Shown here: piece by piece, positions 22,868 through 33,904 of the stretch | How positions within the stretch are numbered: the first letter of the stretch is position 1 | Layout: each line of letters begins with the position of its first letter | Translations under genes and position numbers: made by a program | Assembly: GCA_025594325.1 (NCBI GenBank) | Contig: JANHCV010000003.1 | Location: 310,001 to 374,000, forward strand | DNA length: 64,000 nucleotides | Direction of reading: 5' to 3' | Source of the DNA: Blastocladiella emersonii ATCC 22665 | Taxonomy: Eukaryota > Blastocladiomycota > Blastocladiomycetes > Blastocladiales > Blastocladiaceae | The notes under the pieces: generated by a model | What the model saw: only the letters and a program-made list of their open reading frames with translations | Databases searched by the model: none | Told to the model about the DNA's origin: nothing

Positions 22868-24148
22868 ACGGAGGATGAGGTCTTGGTAGCAGACCCTCAC
22901 GTCCAACACGTCAAGCTCCTGGCCAAAAAGTCGCCGGCCGGTATCGGCTCGCGCACGTCGGCGGCCGTCCGCCGCGCCAGGGTCGCGGTGCGCCAGGTCG
23001 CGCAGTCGGCCAAGGACACGGTCCGCAAGACGCTCGGGTCCATCAAAGGCGCCGCCCGCCGCGGGGCCAAGCTGGCCAAGCCGGCCGTCTCGCAGGACGG
23101 GCGGGCCGCTACTGTCGCCAACGTCGCGGCGGCCCTCGAGCTGCAGCACAGCCAAGATGTCGTCGGCGGCGCGCGACAGCAGGTCGACCAGCACCACGGC
23201 GTCGCCCAGCAGCAGATCGACGACGGCCAGGTCCTTGACGAGCAGGCGCCCCACCACGGCGTCGGCACCGAGGAGGACCTCGCCCAGAGCCAGGTCAACG
23301 GCGGCGACGCCGTGCCCGAGCCAGATCACCACGCCGACGGCAGCGAGCAGCAGGAGGTCGACGGCGGCCATGCTCACGGTCACGCTGACGGACAAGCCGG
23401 CTCGGAGGACCCCTTGTCCATGCCCGAGATGCTCGACTTTGCGGCCGAGAAGGGCGACGAGTTCGCGTGCCCGGACCGCGTCGGCGGCGTGGGCGTGCGC
23501 GACGCTGAGGTTGACGAGGTCGAGGCCAACAACGTGTTCGGGCTGGGCCGCGCCCTCGCCGCAAAGCTCCCCAGGGAGTACTGCGAGACCCTCGTGCGCA
23601 TCAAGCGCGACCTGCCGAACGTGCTGATCGACTTCGTGGGCCAGTACTTTGGGTACTCGGCCGCCCCGGGCGAGTCGGTCCTGTCGCACGAGGCCGTGGA
23701 GCGCCTCGCTGCCTTCGTCCGCGTGCACCGCAAAGCGCCCGGCGAGATCGCCCTGATGGGCCTCATGTTCAACACGGCCGTCAGCGTGTCGGACAAGCGC
23801 GAGGTGCGGATACTGTACCGCAAGCAGTACGCCAAGGACATTGCCAACGGCACGGCCTCGTTCGCCACGGCGCTCCGCGTCACGTTCCCGGACCTGTTCG
23901 ACACGCCGGAGCGGGTCGCCGACGTGGTGCCATACCTGCAGTGCCTGGCGCGCGTCATCGATGACGCGTTGGTCGTCGCGGCGGTGACCCGGCGCGAGGA
24001 CCCGGACGTGCCGTCGCGCCAGCTCGCGGCCGCGGCGCTGCTGCACCTGACGGCCAACCAGTTTGTCGTCGCCGACGAGCAGCGCAGCGACGCGCTCATG
24101 GGGATGTACTACCTGATGAAGTTCATCGGCCGCGAGTCCCAGCTGTAG
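22868..24148 (+). CDS. Hypothetical protein, 3' exon of a possibly decayed gene
   Basis: Open for 426 codons after a plausible acceptor at 22866-22867, ending with TAG at 24148. Codon use is strongly GC3-biased like the genes of the window. There is no ATG in frame before about 23417, so translation must start in an upstream exon that is itself broken, unless the internal ATG is used. Residues about 15-90 are Lys/Arg/Ala-rich, about 90-180 are Gln/His/Asp-rich low complexity, and the last 230 look globular and helical (LPREYCETLVRIKRDLPNVL; GEIALMGLMFNTAVSVSDK; ADVVPYLQCLARVIDDALV). A 599-codon frame also exists on the opposite strand, but its sequence looks like the antisense of an acidic/Gln-rich protein. 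Not recognised. Confidence 0.5.
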   Translation, partial: TEDEVLVADPHVQHVKLLAKKSPAGIGSRTSAAVRRARVAVRQVAQSAKDTVRKTLGSIKGAARRGAKLAKPAVSQDGRAATVANVAAALELQHSQDVVGGARQQVDQHHGVAQQQIDDGQVLDEQAPHHGVGTEEDLAQSQVNGGDAVPEPDHHADGSEQQEVDGGHAHGHADGQAGSEDPLSMPEMLDFAAEKGDEFACPDRVGGVGVRDAEVDEVEANNVFGLGRALAAKLPREYCETLVRIKRDLPNVLIDFVGQYFGYSAAPGESVLSHEAVERLAAFVRVHRKAPGEIALMGLMFNTAVSVSDKREVRILYRKQYAKDIANGTASFATALRVTFPDLFDTPERVADVVPYLQCLARVIDDALVVAAVTRREDPDVPSRQLAAAALLHLTANQFVVADEQRSDALMGMYYLMKFIGRESQL

Positions 24149-24369
24149 CGGTCCGCGGCCGTTTGTTATTCGTTTTTCTGTTTCCGTTTGGTTGCTCTCG
24201 AGCATTGTACATACACATCTAGTTTTCTCGGACACCACTCGTTCTCTCGTTTGAAAGGGTCCTGCGCGTTGCTGGCCTTGCCGCGGCTGCTCGAGGTGAC
24301 CCGCCGCCACGGCGACGGTTGTGGTCGTCCATTGCGAGCACCTTTCAAGGGTAACGATGTATTGCCGAA

Positions 24370-25090
24370 AATCCTTAGGGATACATTGCACAAGACCGTG
24401 AAGCGACCGTTTCGGGCCACGGTTTCCCGGTCGAAGAGCGGGAAACCGCCGAAGAAGATTGCGGGTGAGGAGCAAGAGCGCAACAACTCTTGGTGGCCAC
24501 GGCTTTGATCAACTCCTTCCGGTTCTTTGACGCAGCGGAGCCCTTGCCGTAGTCGAGTTGAGACACGAGCTGGCGGTTGCTCTCGACGTCCGGTTGATCA
24601 TGAGCGAGCTCGCGGGGAGGAATGTGGCGAGGGGCACGGTGATGGCGAGCCCGGCAACGAAGAGACTGGCCGGGTAGAAAATGGGGTTCTGCGTTTGCGT
24701 GAGTCTGGCGAGCGGGAGAGACCTTTGGCCAAGCCGTACACGTCGCCGACGACTCAGCGCGAGGACACGGAGCGAGGGACTAGACTCACACCTCGACGTG
24801 GGCGAGCGGCTTCACAAGCGGGAACACCCAGGCGACGATAAGTGTGAGGGCACCGAGGCGAGACTACGTGATGGGCTCTATGGCGGCGTTGGTAATACAC
24901 GAGCCCGCCAAAGGCATCAATCGAGCTCGCCAAAATTGGATCCCGGCACGTAAGAAACTGCTAGCATGAGTCCGTACTCACAGAGTTGCGTAGCGGAAGA
25001 GCAGAAGGTTTTTGAGGAAGCGGTGCAAGACAGGGGTAGCGTGTAACCGGCCGTCGCATTCTCGGTTGCACGGGAAGGGTACATTTTCAG
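24370..25090 (-). pseudogene. Remnant of a polytopic membrane-protein gene
   Basis: Reading the minus strand from 25090, short protein-like segments separated by splice-like junctions form a believable membrane protein. A segment LHRFLKNLLLFRYATL is followed by GTGAGT; then RLGALTLIVAWVFPLVKPL; an intron-like gap (GTGTGAGT to CAAACGCAG); and NPIFYPASLFVAGLAITVPL. After a one-base frame change comes DVESNRQLVSQLDYGKGS and KNRKELIKAVATKSC. Two hydrophobic helices then a basic cytosolic-type segment are evident, but a continuous frame is not. No family assigned. Confidence 0.45.
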
Positions 25091-25099
25091 GTGTTGGCG

Positions 25100-28000
25100 A
25101 ATTCGTAGCACTATGAGTGACCTGAGAGATCGCAGTCCGAGAGCACGGCGCGCTCAAGTTCGGCCTTGCTATACTGCGCCGCCGGTCGGCGTGTGCTCAC
25201 GGACTGTCCAGTACAAGGCCCGCTTAATAAGTTTCAGCAAGTTACGCTAGCGATTCATTGGTTTTAATGGAGTATGGCGCTGTGTCAGTGAGGCCAAGCG
25301 GGGAAGCGAGCTCGAGGCTCAAGCAAGCCCCTTCAGCTCGCCCGTGGCGCACCCCGTAGTCCACGCTATGGCGCAACACGCACTCGTGTCGATGAGCACG
25401 AGGCGATGTATCCCTCAAGGTGACATACGAAGTACGACGAGAAATGGGAGAGATCGACACTGACAGCGCAGCCTGCGCCGTGCGCCTAGCTTCAAAGGAT
25501 GCCCAAGCCAGGTGCCGCTGAACCAAGTCGCGATCCGGGCAGAACCTTGACAGCGTGACATGTGTGCGTTCCATGAGACACCAAATAAAACGTGTGAATG
25601 AAACTGGGAGAGACGAGCTCGAGCTGTCAAGGAGGCGCGACTCGGCCACGCGATGGCCATCGAGACGCGAAGGTGGCGAAGGCCACGGAGACTAGTACCG
25701 CGAGCCAGATCGTAACGTTCTGAGAGCTGCTTGTTGGCGAGAAAAGACCGAGGGACACATATAAAGTAGCAACGCAAGCGCTGTCCAAAAACTGACTCGA
25801 CCCCGTCACTCGCCGCGGAACCCCACACGGCGAGCGAGCGATGACGTCTAACGACACCCTCCTGTCCACGCACCGCGGACGCGCCGCGATGCTCGACGAC
25901 CACCACCCACCAAACGCCCACACGACCTCCGCACCGTTCTGGCGCCAAGTCCCGAACCACTTATGCGCGTGTATGATTAGCACGGCGGGGAAGCGGGCCG
26001 AGGCACCGGAGACTGGTCGCGAGAGGTCCAGCCGCCCGCAACAAAACTGCGTGCACGTCGATGCGCGGAACCGCAACTGACGGCGAGAACCCGGACCCTC
26101 CAGTCAGGTACGAGTCCGGGCACAGTTGGTCACGGACAGCTCGAGGCGCTGCACACACACCTCCACCGAAGGGCACTGCCCGCACGCGCAGAGCACGCGC
26201 AACCGGAACGGGAGCAAAAACGGACCGCGGACTTCAACGAGACCAGACGTCTCTTCAGCGAAGGGTTGGGGAAGTCAGCCGCCCGCCCCCGGGTCGGCGA
26301 CACTCCTTACTACCAACAACGGCAGCCCGCGGCGCAGTGGATCGGCGAGCAGCGAGATGTGTGTGTTGCATGGAGTGGGAGGTGGATCGGAGCGGCCGCG
26401 ACGGGCAGCAGATGCGCGAGAAGAAATGTCGTCACCGTACGCTTGGGATCGAGTTGCATGGGGCGGTGGTGGCGGATGAGTGAGCAGAGTAGTGAAGGAA
26501 GTCTTGCGGGGTTCTGAAGAGCGAGAGAGCGGGGACGGGACCGGGGGCGCGCTTTGTACGCGGGCCGGGAGCACGGGCGAGCGCGGCCCGCGGTCTACGC
26601 GTCCGCCGCGCGAATATTACGGATCCGTTGCGCCAAGTGGGCCTCGCTGGGTGCCCGAGCACCGTTCCGGCGGAACGTTTTTGCGCTGCGAAACGCGCGC
26701 GAAAATGTGTCGCAGCGGCGGCGGGAGACGCGTTTTTCGCTCACCTGAACATCACGTGTGCGTTTGGAGACATTTTTCGCTCGGCACGGACGCCGCCGCA
26801 CGTGTGGAACGCTCGCGGCGCCGATCCACGAGTTTAAGAGGCAAGCGCGCCGGTCTCGCTGGAAACGAGCCTGCCCTATATCACAAGGCTTGCCCAGACT
26901 GCTTTGGTGATGTGGCTCGACGCGAGACTCAGCTGTCGCGCACGGCGCCAAGGACTAGTTCGGGTCGACATGAGGAAGTGCTCGAACGGCGAGGCCGGGC
27001 CACTCTCTCTATGAAGTACTCGAGAGCGGTAGCATCGAAATTGGTCCAATGGTCGCGCTGTGCGGCTCCTATGCGTGCGAGGCTGCAGGACAGTGCCTCG
27101 TTGATGAGGAGCTGTCAGGCGAGAGTCGGAGGCCAATTTTGAGTGTAGAAGCAAGGACGAGAAGTTTGACGTGAGGTCCGTGGGCTCCTCGGGGGTAACG
27201 CCTGCGAAGCCGAGCAGCACGGGATCCCGTTCTGGGGCCGAATGGGCGGCGGCCCATGGAGTTTGAGGAAGAAGAACCAGAACGGGGGATTGCATCAAGT
27301 GGGTTCGTCAGATTCATGTGCTGCATCGCAAGGCAATCCGTTGACGGGAGCGTGGGCGGGATGCGCGGCGACGTGAGAGTTCTGTTGGTGTGGCGTGGCG
27401 CGCGACCTGCACCACGGGCGCAGCGCGTCTCACTGATGGATACAAACGCGACCCAACCGCTCGAGGAGGTCGACAAGACGCTGTGAAACATCTCCGAGGC
27501 CTCATAAGATCGTCGATCCAAAGAGTGCGGGTAAAACCAAGCGGTTCTCTGTGCTCACGGTCGAGTCGAGCGTGTCGCTTCAAGGAGCATGGGACGGCAC
27601 TGAGCCCAGCGTGCCGTGTCGGTAGGTCTCAGGTAAGAGCTGAAAACAGCATAATGATCCATCTTGACCGATGAGCTCAGGCACGAATAACCGACGCGCG
27701 CTCGCCGCGGGGCTCAGCGCGTGCGAAGGCTAGCCCATGCAGACGGCAGCGCATCTGAACGGTTGCCGCAAGTTGAACATGATCTCTCAGGGCTATTCAC
27801 CGAGTATCGCTTTGGTCGGAGAGAGCGGAAGCGCAGCGAGCGATGAACGGTCATCAGCGAGAAGTGGCGCAACGCGACCGCTCTCGCTTGCCTTCAGCCA
27901 ACCCGTGATGGTCGCCGCCGATCTCTCGAGTCTCCGTCGTGGACCACGCTATGCATCATATCGTGAGGGACTCGATGCACTCGCGCCCCGCGGGCTGGGT

Positions 28001-28182
28001 CGCCACCCGGCGGTCTGGACTTGGTTCCGTGGCGACCGATCTTACAGCAGCAGCACCACGCTCGGCGCGAGGCCCGTGGAGAACTGTGCGGCAGCGAGGA
28101 TGGATCTCTATGAGGATTCGACGCGCTGTCGACTAAGTCGCTTCCCCGGTCGCTTCCTCGCTTCCGAACCTCGCACGCCGCC
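25100..28182. other. Gene-poor stretch of the accessory island
   Basis: About 3.1 kb in which I find no convincing coding sequence. Open frames here are short, overlap on both strands and use rare-looking codons with no GC3 bias. No RNA gene, transposase, terminal repeat or CRISPR-like array is visible. Short words recur at a distance (for example TTGGAGACATTT near 26765 and again near 33480), suggesting old dispersed repeats. Confidence 0.4.
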
Positions 28183-28615
28183 ATGAATCATTCGCCCCAC
28201 GCGCGCCCTCAGTCCCAGCGACTTGCTGCATCGCTTCCAGCGCGCATCTGGCGATCCACTCCCTCGATCGACAACGACCGCGACGTTGCGGCGGCCGAGG
28301 CGTTGATCCGCAAGCGGGTCCGCGGTCACTTGCGGTTTCGTTGCCTCAACTTTGCGCTCAACCATTGTACGTCGCTCGGTGTAGGCGCAGCAGCAACTCA
28401 AGCTCGGCTCGCACTACACTGTTCCTGGCATCGCCGCCTCGGAGCTCGCGGCGACGCGCGTGGGACCTGCGCAGCAAGAGGACGGACCAGTCGAGGAGGA
28501 ACTCGAGGAGCTGCACGACGTACTCGAAATCGAGGATCCTGCTCCCACTGCGCCGTTCCAGACATCGCCTGATCATCCGCTCAACGGGCTCGTCGATGGC
28601 CTCGACCCGCTTTGA
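28183..28615 (+). CDS. Small two-exon acidic protein (121 residues), hypothetical
   Basis: ATG at 28183 in a good context (cgccgccATGa). Exon 28183-28317 and exon 28385-28615 flank a 67-bp intron (GTCCGC donor, CTCAAC branch-like, GGTGTAG acceptor), phase 0, with TGA at 28613. The second exon alone has a strongly protein-like frame: AQQQLKLGSHYTVPGIAASE, then an acidic segment EEELEELHDVLEIEDPAP, and ends NGLVDGLDPL. The first exon is basic (Arg/Ser/Pro) and ends AAAEALIRKR. Without the intron the downstream frame is closed by TAG just before 28385, which is the acceptor itself. It could be an intact small gene in a degraded region or the tail of a larger decayed one. No family recognised. 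Confidence 0.45.
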
Positions 28616-28629
28616 TCACGCTCACTTGG

Positions 28630-31600
28630 TGCGGCTATCATGCGAGTCGGGCAGTGACGCAATCAGGAGGAGAAGAAGTCACAGTCATACAAGAACACGT
28701 CCGTGAGGACAGCAGTGTATTCACGACGCTGTAAGTGAAGATCGCAGAGCACAGGGTGCCTGGGATGGTGAGTGAAGCTGACTGCGCGACTCGGGCTTGT
28801 GCCAAACTGCTTGATTTGTGAACGACGTGCGGGTCGGCGACGAAGAGGGACTGCTTGATGTTCTTGATGAGCAATGAGGAAGGGAACGAGCTTGAGTTTT
28901 TGATGGCCGAGAAGGAAGATGTAGTTGATGCGTGAACTTGATGGTGCCCGGGCGTGATGAGGATTGACACAATGAGCTTGTACTCGAAGCTTGACGAATC
29001 AACATATTGGATGGGTGTCAGTTAAAGGACCATGACGGGACCAGATCAATGCGTAGTACCTTGGTACGGCCACGATGGCTGTGTGTGCTGCTTGCTTGAC
29101 TTGACTTGACTTGACTTGGTGGTGAACTCGTGTGCGTGATGAAGTTGGAGATCTGGAGGGACCCAAGAGCGTGGGCTAGTTGCCTGATCGTGGCGACGAC
29201 GGCGAGTCGAGAAATGCGTACCTGGCTGCCATGTCTGAGAAGTTGACCATGATGGCCTGCTTGCCGCCGCGCCTTGTCACGCTCACGGTGCAGAATCGCA
29301 ACCACGGCCACTCGCTTGACGCCTTGACGCGCTATGATGGTGATATAGCGTGCTAGCGAGCTAGCGAGGTTTTCGACCTTCAGAGACGCGCCAGAAGGGC
29401 GGTGCGTACTTTGACAACGTGTCTGGCACGAGTCAAACAAGTGGCCAAGGTCGCAATCCCGCACCACAAGACGATTGTGAAGAGCTGGCTGGATGGCGCG
29501 GATGTTGCTCTCAAGGGTCTACACGGAGCAGCGAAAGTCAGTTGTCTTGCCTGAGCGTGACAACAACCGCGAGTTGGACGACACGGACACTGCTGTCAAT
29601 CGTGGCCGAGGACTTGACCGTGTGCTGGTTGCTCGCCACTGCCGCGCGCCTGCTGAACCCGCCTCGCGGTGCAGGACCGCGCGACCAGTCGCCCGACACC
29701 CAACGCTATGATATAGCTCGCCGACATTCCGGCACGTGCCAGGAGGGCAGTGCGTACTCTGAAGACGTGTCGGGCGTGTGCGTCAAGCGAGTGTGGTCGC
29801 GATCCGATCCCGCACCGCGAGCCGGGTGCGCGACTCCAACTGCCGTTGAAGCTGTCGCGGATAAACTACACGGACAAGCGAGCGTGAGTTGCCCGACCGC
29901 GACTACAGCAGCGAGCCGAGGGAAAAGTGAACCTTGCTGCCGTGGCCGTGGCCAAGAAGTCGCCCGACCGTGAACTGCCGCACCACGTCACGGTTGCGCG
30001 ACGTCTCAAGCAAGCGAGCAAGTTGGATTGCTGGCGCGGTTGATGATGATGTTCTTGAGAATCTACACAACACGGATCAATGAACGTGAGTTGGCTGATT
30101 GCAGGAGTTTTGAGCGCGAGGGAACAAGTACCTCGATGAATGGCCACAAACGAATCGCCTTGCTGCCCTTGTCGTCGACGTGACGCCAAGCTGCTGTAGT
30201 GGATCTTGAAGAAGCGTCACAATATCAGCGCAAGTGTGAGTTTGCCAATCACGGTGACAGACGGAAGGTTGGAGGAGGCGTACCTGCTGTTGCCAAACTG
30301 AACATGAATTGCTTGCCCTTGCTGGCTGCGACTGCTCGCTCGACGCCATGACGCCTTGATGTAGCCGTTGGCCTTGGTAGCGCTTGCCGGGAGGGCGACG
30401 CGTGCGTCCAGATAGAATGCCGAGCCAGCGGTCCCGGTTGCGACCCCGCACCACAACACAGGCGCGCGTTATGGGCAGGCGGTGCGTGGAGAGTCTCGGA
30501 GAAGCTACACGGATCAGCGAGTGTGAGTTCGTCGCCCAATCATGACAAAAGCAGGCCAGGGGTAGCATACATGTTGATGTGGTCTAGTCAACCATGGACC
30601 CGCGCCGCGCCCGACCCAACCCAAACTTGATGTTGGTGGCGGCGACAGCGCGCAACTTCCCTAGGAAAACGAGCCATCAAGTTGAACGCAAAACGTCTCG
30701 GCGCCAGAGCCTGCAGAACCTATACGGGCAGTAACAAGTGAGATTCCAGATCATAAAAACGCCATGTCTGGACGCCGTGGTACCTTGCGCCGTCACGGCG
30801 GCCGTACACTTCTTGATGCAAATTGTTGAGTCAAGTTGCCGCGTTGCGTCGTGTTGCGGGGCCGCGACCACCCGCTCAACACAGGAGGGCGCCACCTCGG
30901 AGTATAGCATGAATTACAGGTTCCACCACCTGCCAAGCAGTGGGTACTGAGTAACGCCCTCGTCGTGTCAAGCGGACGGCCGCAGCCCCACAGCACAACG
31001 TGACGCGACGCGACGCAACACAATCAAGACATTGTATGACCATAGAGAAGCTACACGGATCGATGGGTAAGTTTCGGTTGATTAAGGTCGAGTTGAGGAC
31101 GAGAGAAATAGTACCTCAGACGATGGCCTGGCCACAATGACCATAGCCAACACGCCACGGAAGCTCGATGACCTGAACAATGAGAACTTGCCGCGTTGGC
31201 CAAGATGGCGCCACGGCACGAGGGCGTGGGCAGCTGCGCGTGGCATGCTCAAGCAATTGTCGGATTGCGCACAATCAAACGCGCGCCGGAGCTACACGTA
31301 TGGAAAAGTGTCAGTTGCCAGATAATGACAACACGAGGGCAGGACGCAGTACCTCAACGCGCTGCGGCCATGGTCAAAATTCGACCAGTCGAATCCCACT
31401 TGCGCCACACCGCCGCGCGCGACAGGAACTTGACACGAGTCAGAGAGCGCGCGAGTACTCGCGACCCAACGCCGTAGCGAGGGCGAAAGCGTGAACTTGA
31501 GCGCGCGCGGCTTGCATGAAAAGCAGCGCCGGTGCGTGTGGAACTTGAGGATGAGGACAATGGAGGGCTTGATGATGATGTCGCCGAGCCGTCATAGTAG

Positions 31601-32945
31601 TAGTTGAGCACCTGACCGATCCAGCTACACGTGATGGGGTTTGAGCGGGTGAGATGTGGGTTGGATCCGAGTCGCTGGAATTCCGCTACCGTACCTGCTG
31701 TTGAGGCACACACCTGGCAGAGGTTGATCAGGGTCACACGCAAGCGTGGCGGCGCAGCGGACGGGTGCACTTGGGGCAGCAAAACGGGGGCGGCGGTTGT
31801 GGACGGCAGGAGGGTTCGAGAGTGATCAGTGCCACCCACAACCGCAAGGGCTGTACTCTGTCCCGTACTTGGCCATCACCATCCCTTCATTAGCCCTTGC
31901 GGCGAGGCCCAGCACTTCTTGCCACGTTGGGTGCTGCCACAACGTGTCTCGCGAGAACAAGCGCATGAAGGGGCTGTGGTGGGTGCCGGCGGCAGCGCGC
32001 GAGGCGCTGCTCCTCGCCTCCAGGAACTAGGGCCAGGCGGCTAGTAGACCCGCCCCCCCAGTGCACACGTACGCCGCGCCGCACCAGGCACACGAGGACC
32101 AACTGCGGCTGTTGCCCGTTGTTGTTGTGACGCGGTCAGTTGAGCTGGCCGACTGCGCACCGTCGATCAAGATGTTGAACCCAAACAGCGCGTCCTTGGT
32201 GAGCCCGAGCAGCTTGAAGTTGACCACGGTGACCTTGCACGACATCGTGTTGAGGTTGAGGCCGAGCTGGTGTGCGACGGCAGCTTGGACACGATGGCTA
32301 GCTAGCATTGATGATGACCGTTGAGCGCAAACCCAATCCGCCTACATGAGGGAACCATGTGGTCAGAGCCACGTCCGCCAGGTCTCGGCCGTGATGTTGC
32401 CGTGCCTGCTGCATTGGCGCACTGCCGAGCTCGAGGTGACTGTACTAGGTGCTGATTTGAGCGGGTCAAGCCGTGCCACGCGGCTGCCGCGTCAGAATGC
32501 GCGGCTGAGGTGACGGCGGGACAGCCTGCGCTGCACAAGCTCGACCTTGGGACAGCTGGCGAAGTCGCAGATTGACACCCACGGAGAATCTACACATACA
32601 ATAGGTGAGCCGCGAGTCCACCAAGTCGCTGTGTCATGAGCCGAGGTACCTTGGCGCGACGTGTCAGTGGCCGGACCCGGGCCGCCACTCAGCACGAAGT
32701 GAACTCAGCCAGATCGTGCGATACGACGGTGGCGCCCGGTACGCTTTGCCAGTGCGAGACGGAGCTCTTCCGACATGTTCTTGACGTTTTTGACGAGCGT
32801 GCAAAGGAGCGTGGCGAGGAACAGCGTGTTGGTGCAGCCAAAGATCAGGTTGACGTGAGGTATGAGAACAGCTTGATCACAATTGCCGAGCTTGGACTTG
32901 TCGTAGCTGGTAGTTCTTGAGCCCGGGACCGACACGTCTACACGC
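28630..32945 (-). pseudogene. Decayed or unresolved multi-exon membrane-protein gene(s), minus strand
   Basis: On the minus strand there are nine sites ending in GTGTAG (plus-strand CTACAC at 29519, 29866, 30063, 30505, 31051, 31292, 31625, 32590 and 32938). Most have a donor AG|GTAC 57-73 nt upstream (plus-strand GTACCT near 30132, 31111, 31349, 31697 and 32646). A CTNAC branch motif lies 15-25 nt before several of the acceptors. These match the introns of the intact genes. Between them lie protein-like exons; 31291-31115 is exactly 59 codons and open in phase 0. Segments at 32710-32900 (NLIFGCTNTLFLATLLCTLV, then KNVKNMSEELRLALAK), 32100-32300 (LGLNLNTMSCKVTVVNFKLL) and 28740-28900 (SLTIPGTLCSAIFTYSVVN) look like transmembrane helices with loops. 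I could not connect the exons without stops, so decay is likely. Confidence 0.4.
29096..29117. repeat. TTGAC pentanucleotide microsatellite
   Basis: Four perfect TTGAC units plus a partial fifth. It lies inside the decayed membrane-gene region, consistent with relaxed constraint. Confidence 0.8.
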
Positions 32946-33904
32946 GGGGGACCCGACATTAGCGTCAAGGCGAGGTGGATCCGTGCCACGCCAATGGCGT
33001 AGCCTGTGCGGCGGCACACCGTCGATACAGCTCTGCGACAGCTGGAGCCCGAGGACCGCAGTGGCACTCGATCTGGGCAGCCGGCCGAAGACCTGCTTAT
33101 CGCGTCACGAGCGGCGGGAACAGGCCAACCCATTGCCACCGGCGGTGGGCCGCCGTGCTTACAGTGGCCGAGGCCGGCGCGGTTGTTTTGAGTCGATATC
33201 ATGGAGTGGACGGGTGACGACGCGGAAGGAAGTAGGCGTTGAGGGTGGTGTTGGTGCATGGGGGAGCGCAAGCGCGCTCGCGGCGAGTGCGTTGCAGTTG
33301 GGATCATGGCTTGTTTCGTCGCGCAACGGGGAGCGATGGCGAGAAGCATCGGCCACGAGTGGATCTCGCCGGCTCGTTCACGACGAATCGCGCTTCGGCG
33401 AAACGAAGGGAGACACGCGGGAAGGAGACGCGTCGCGCCGTCACGTGGGCGGGCGCGAGACAATATTCCGAGCACGCGTTTTGGAGACACTTGGAGACAT
33501 TTCACTCTTCACACAGCCGGCTCTTGGCACTCAAGGTCAAACTTGAGTCGGCATCGACGATCTTTGAGGTTCCGTCAACGGCAAGCAGCGATGGACGCGT
33601 TGCGAACGTCGCGCCGATGGACGCGTTGCGAACGTCGCGCCGCGGCTTACCAGCGCTCTCGACCCGCCATGAACTCTCCATGAATCGGGCTTTTGACCCA
33701 CCGCAACTTGCTGCAACCTTATCTTTGAGAGCGTTATGTTCGCCCTCGTGCCAGCCATGACCAACGTTGCGCCACCGGCGGGGACCCGCATCGCGCCGAG
33801 CGAGCGCGACGCCATAACGTGCTTTGGCATGCTCGGTCAGTGTTGATGCACGAGCTGCGACGCCACTAGAGCCTGACGCGCCTCCACCTACTCGGTAGAC
33901 GACG
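32946..33904. other. Intergenic island sequence
   Basis: About 960 bp without a supported gene. It contains a perfect 26-bp tandem duplication (33590-33641). Open frames overlap on both strands without codon bias. Confidence 0.35.
33590..33641. repeat. Perfect 26-bp tandem duplication
   Basis: The 26 bases at 33590-33615 are repeated exactly at 33616-33641 (core ATGGACGCGTTGCGAACGTC). Perfect identity indicates a recent slippage or duplication event in non-coding DNA. Confidence 0.9.

Noticed and set aside
22676-24475. A 599-codon minus-strand open frame with hydrophobic segments, possible membrane protein
   Set aside because: The hydrophobic stretches are the complement of Gln/Asp/His-rich codons on the plus strand; the plus frame has the globular-looking C-terminus and the better codon bias. 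Not fully excluded.
26480-27142. 220-codon plus-strand open frame in the island
   Set aside because: Arg/Ser/Gly-rich composition, no codon bias, no motif and no splice signals around it; judged a chance frame.
28990-32950. Repeated CTACACGGATC...GTGAG words as a transposon or CRISPR-like array
   Set aside because: Spacing is irregular and the similarity is confined to splice-site-like words; read on the minus strand they are branch-point and GTGTAG acceptor signals of introns.
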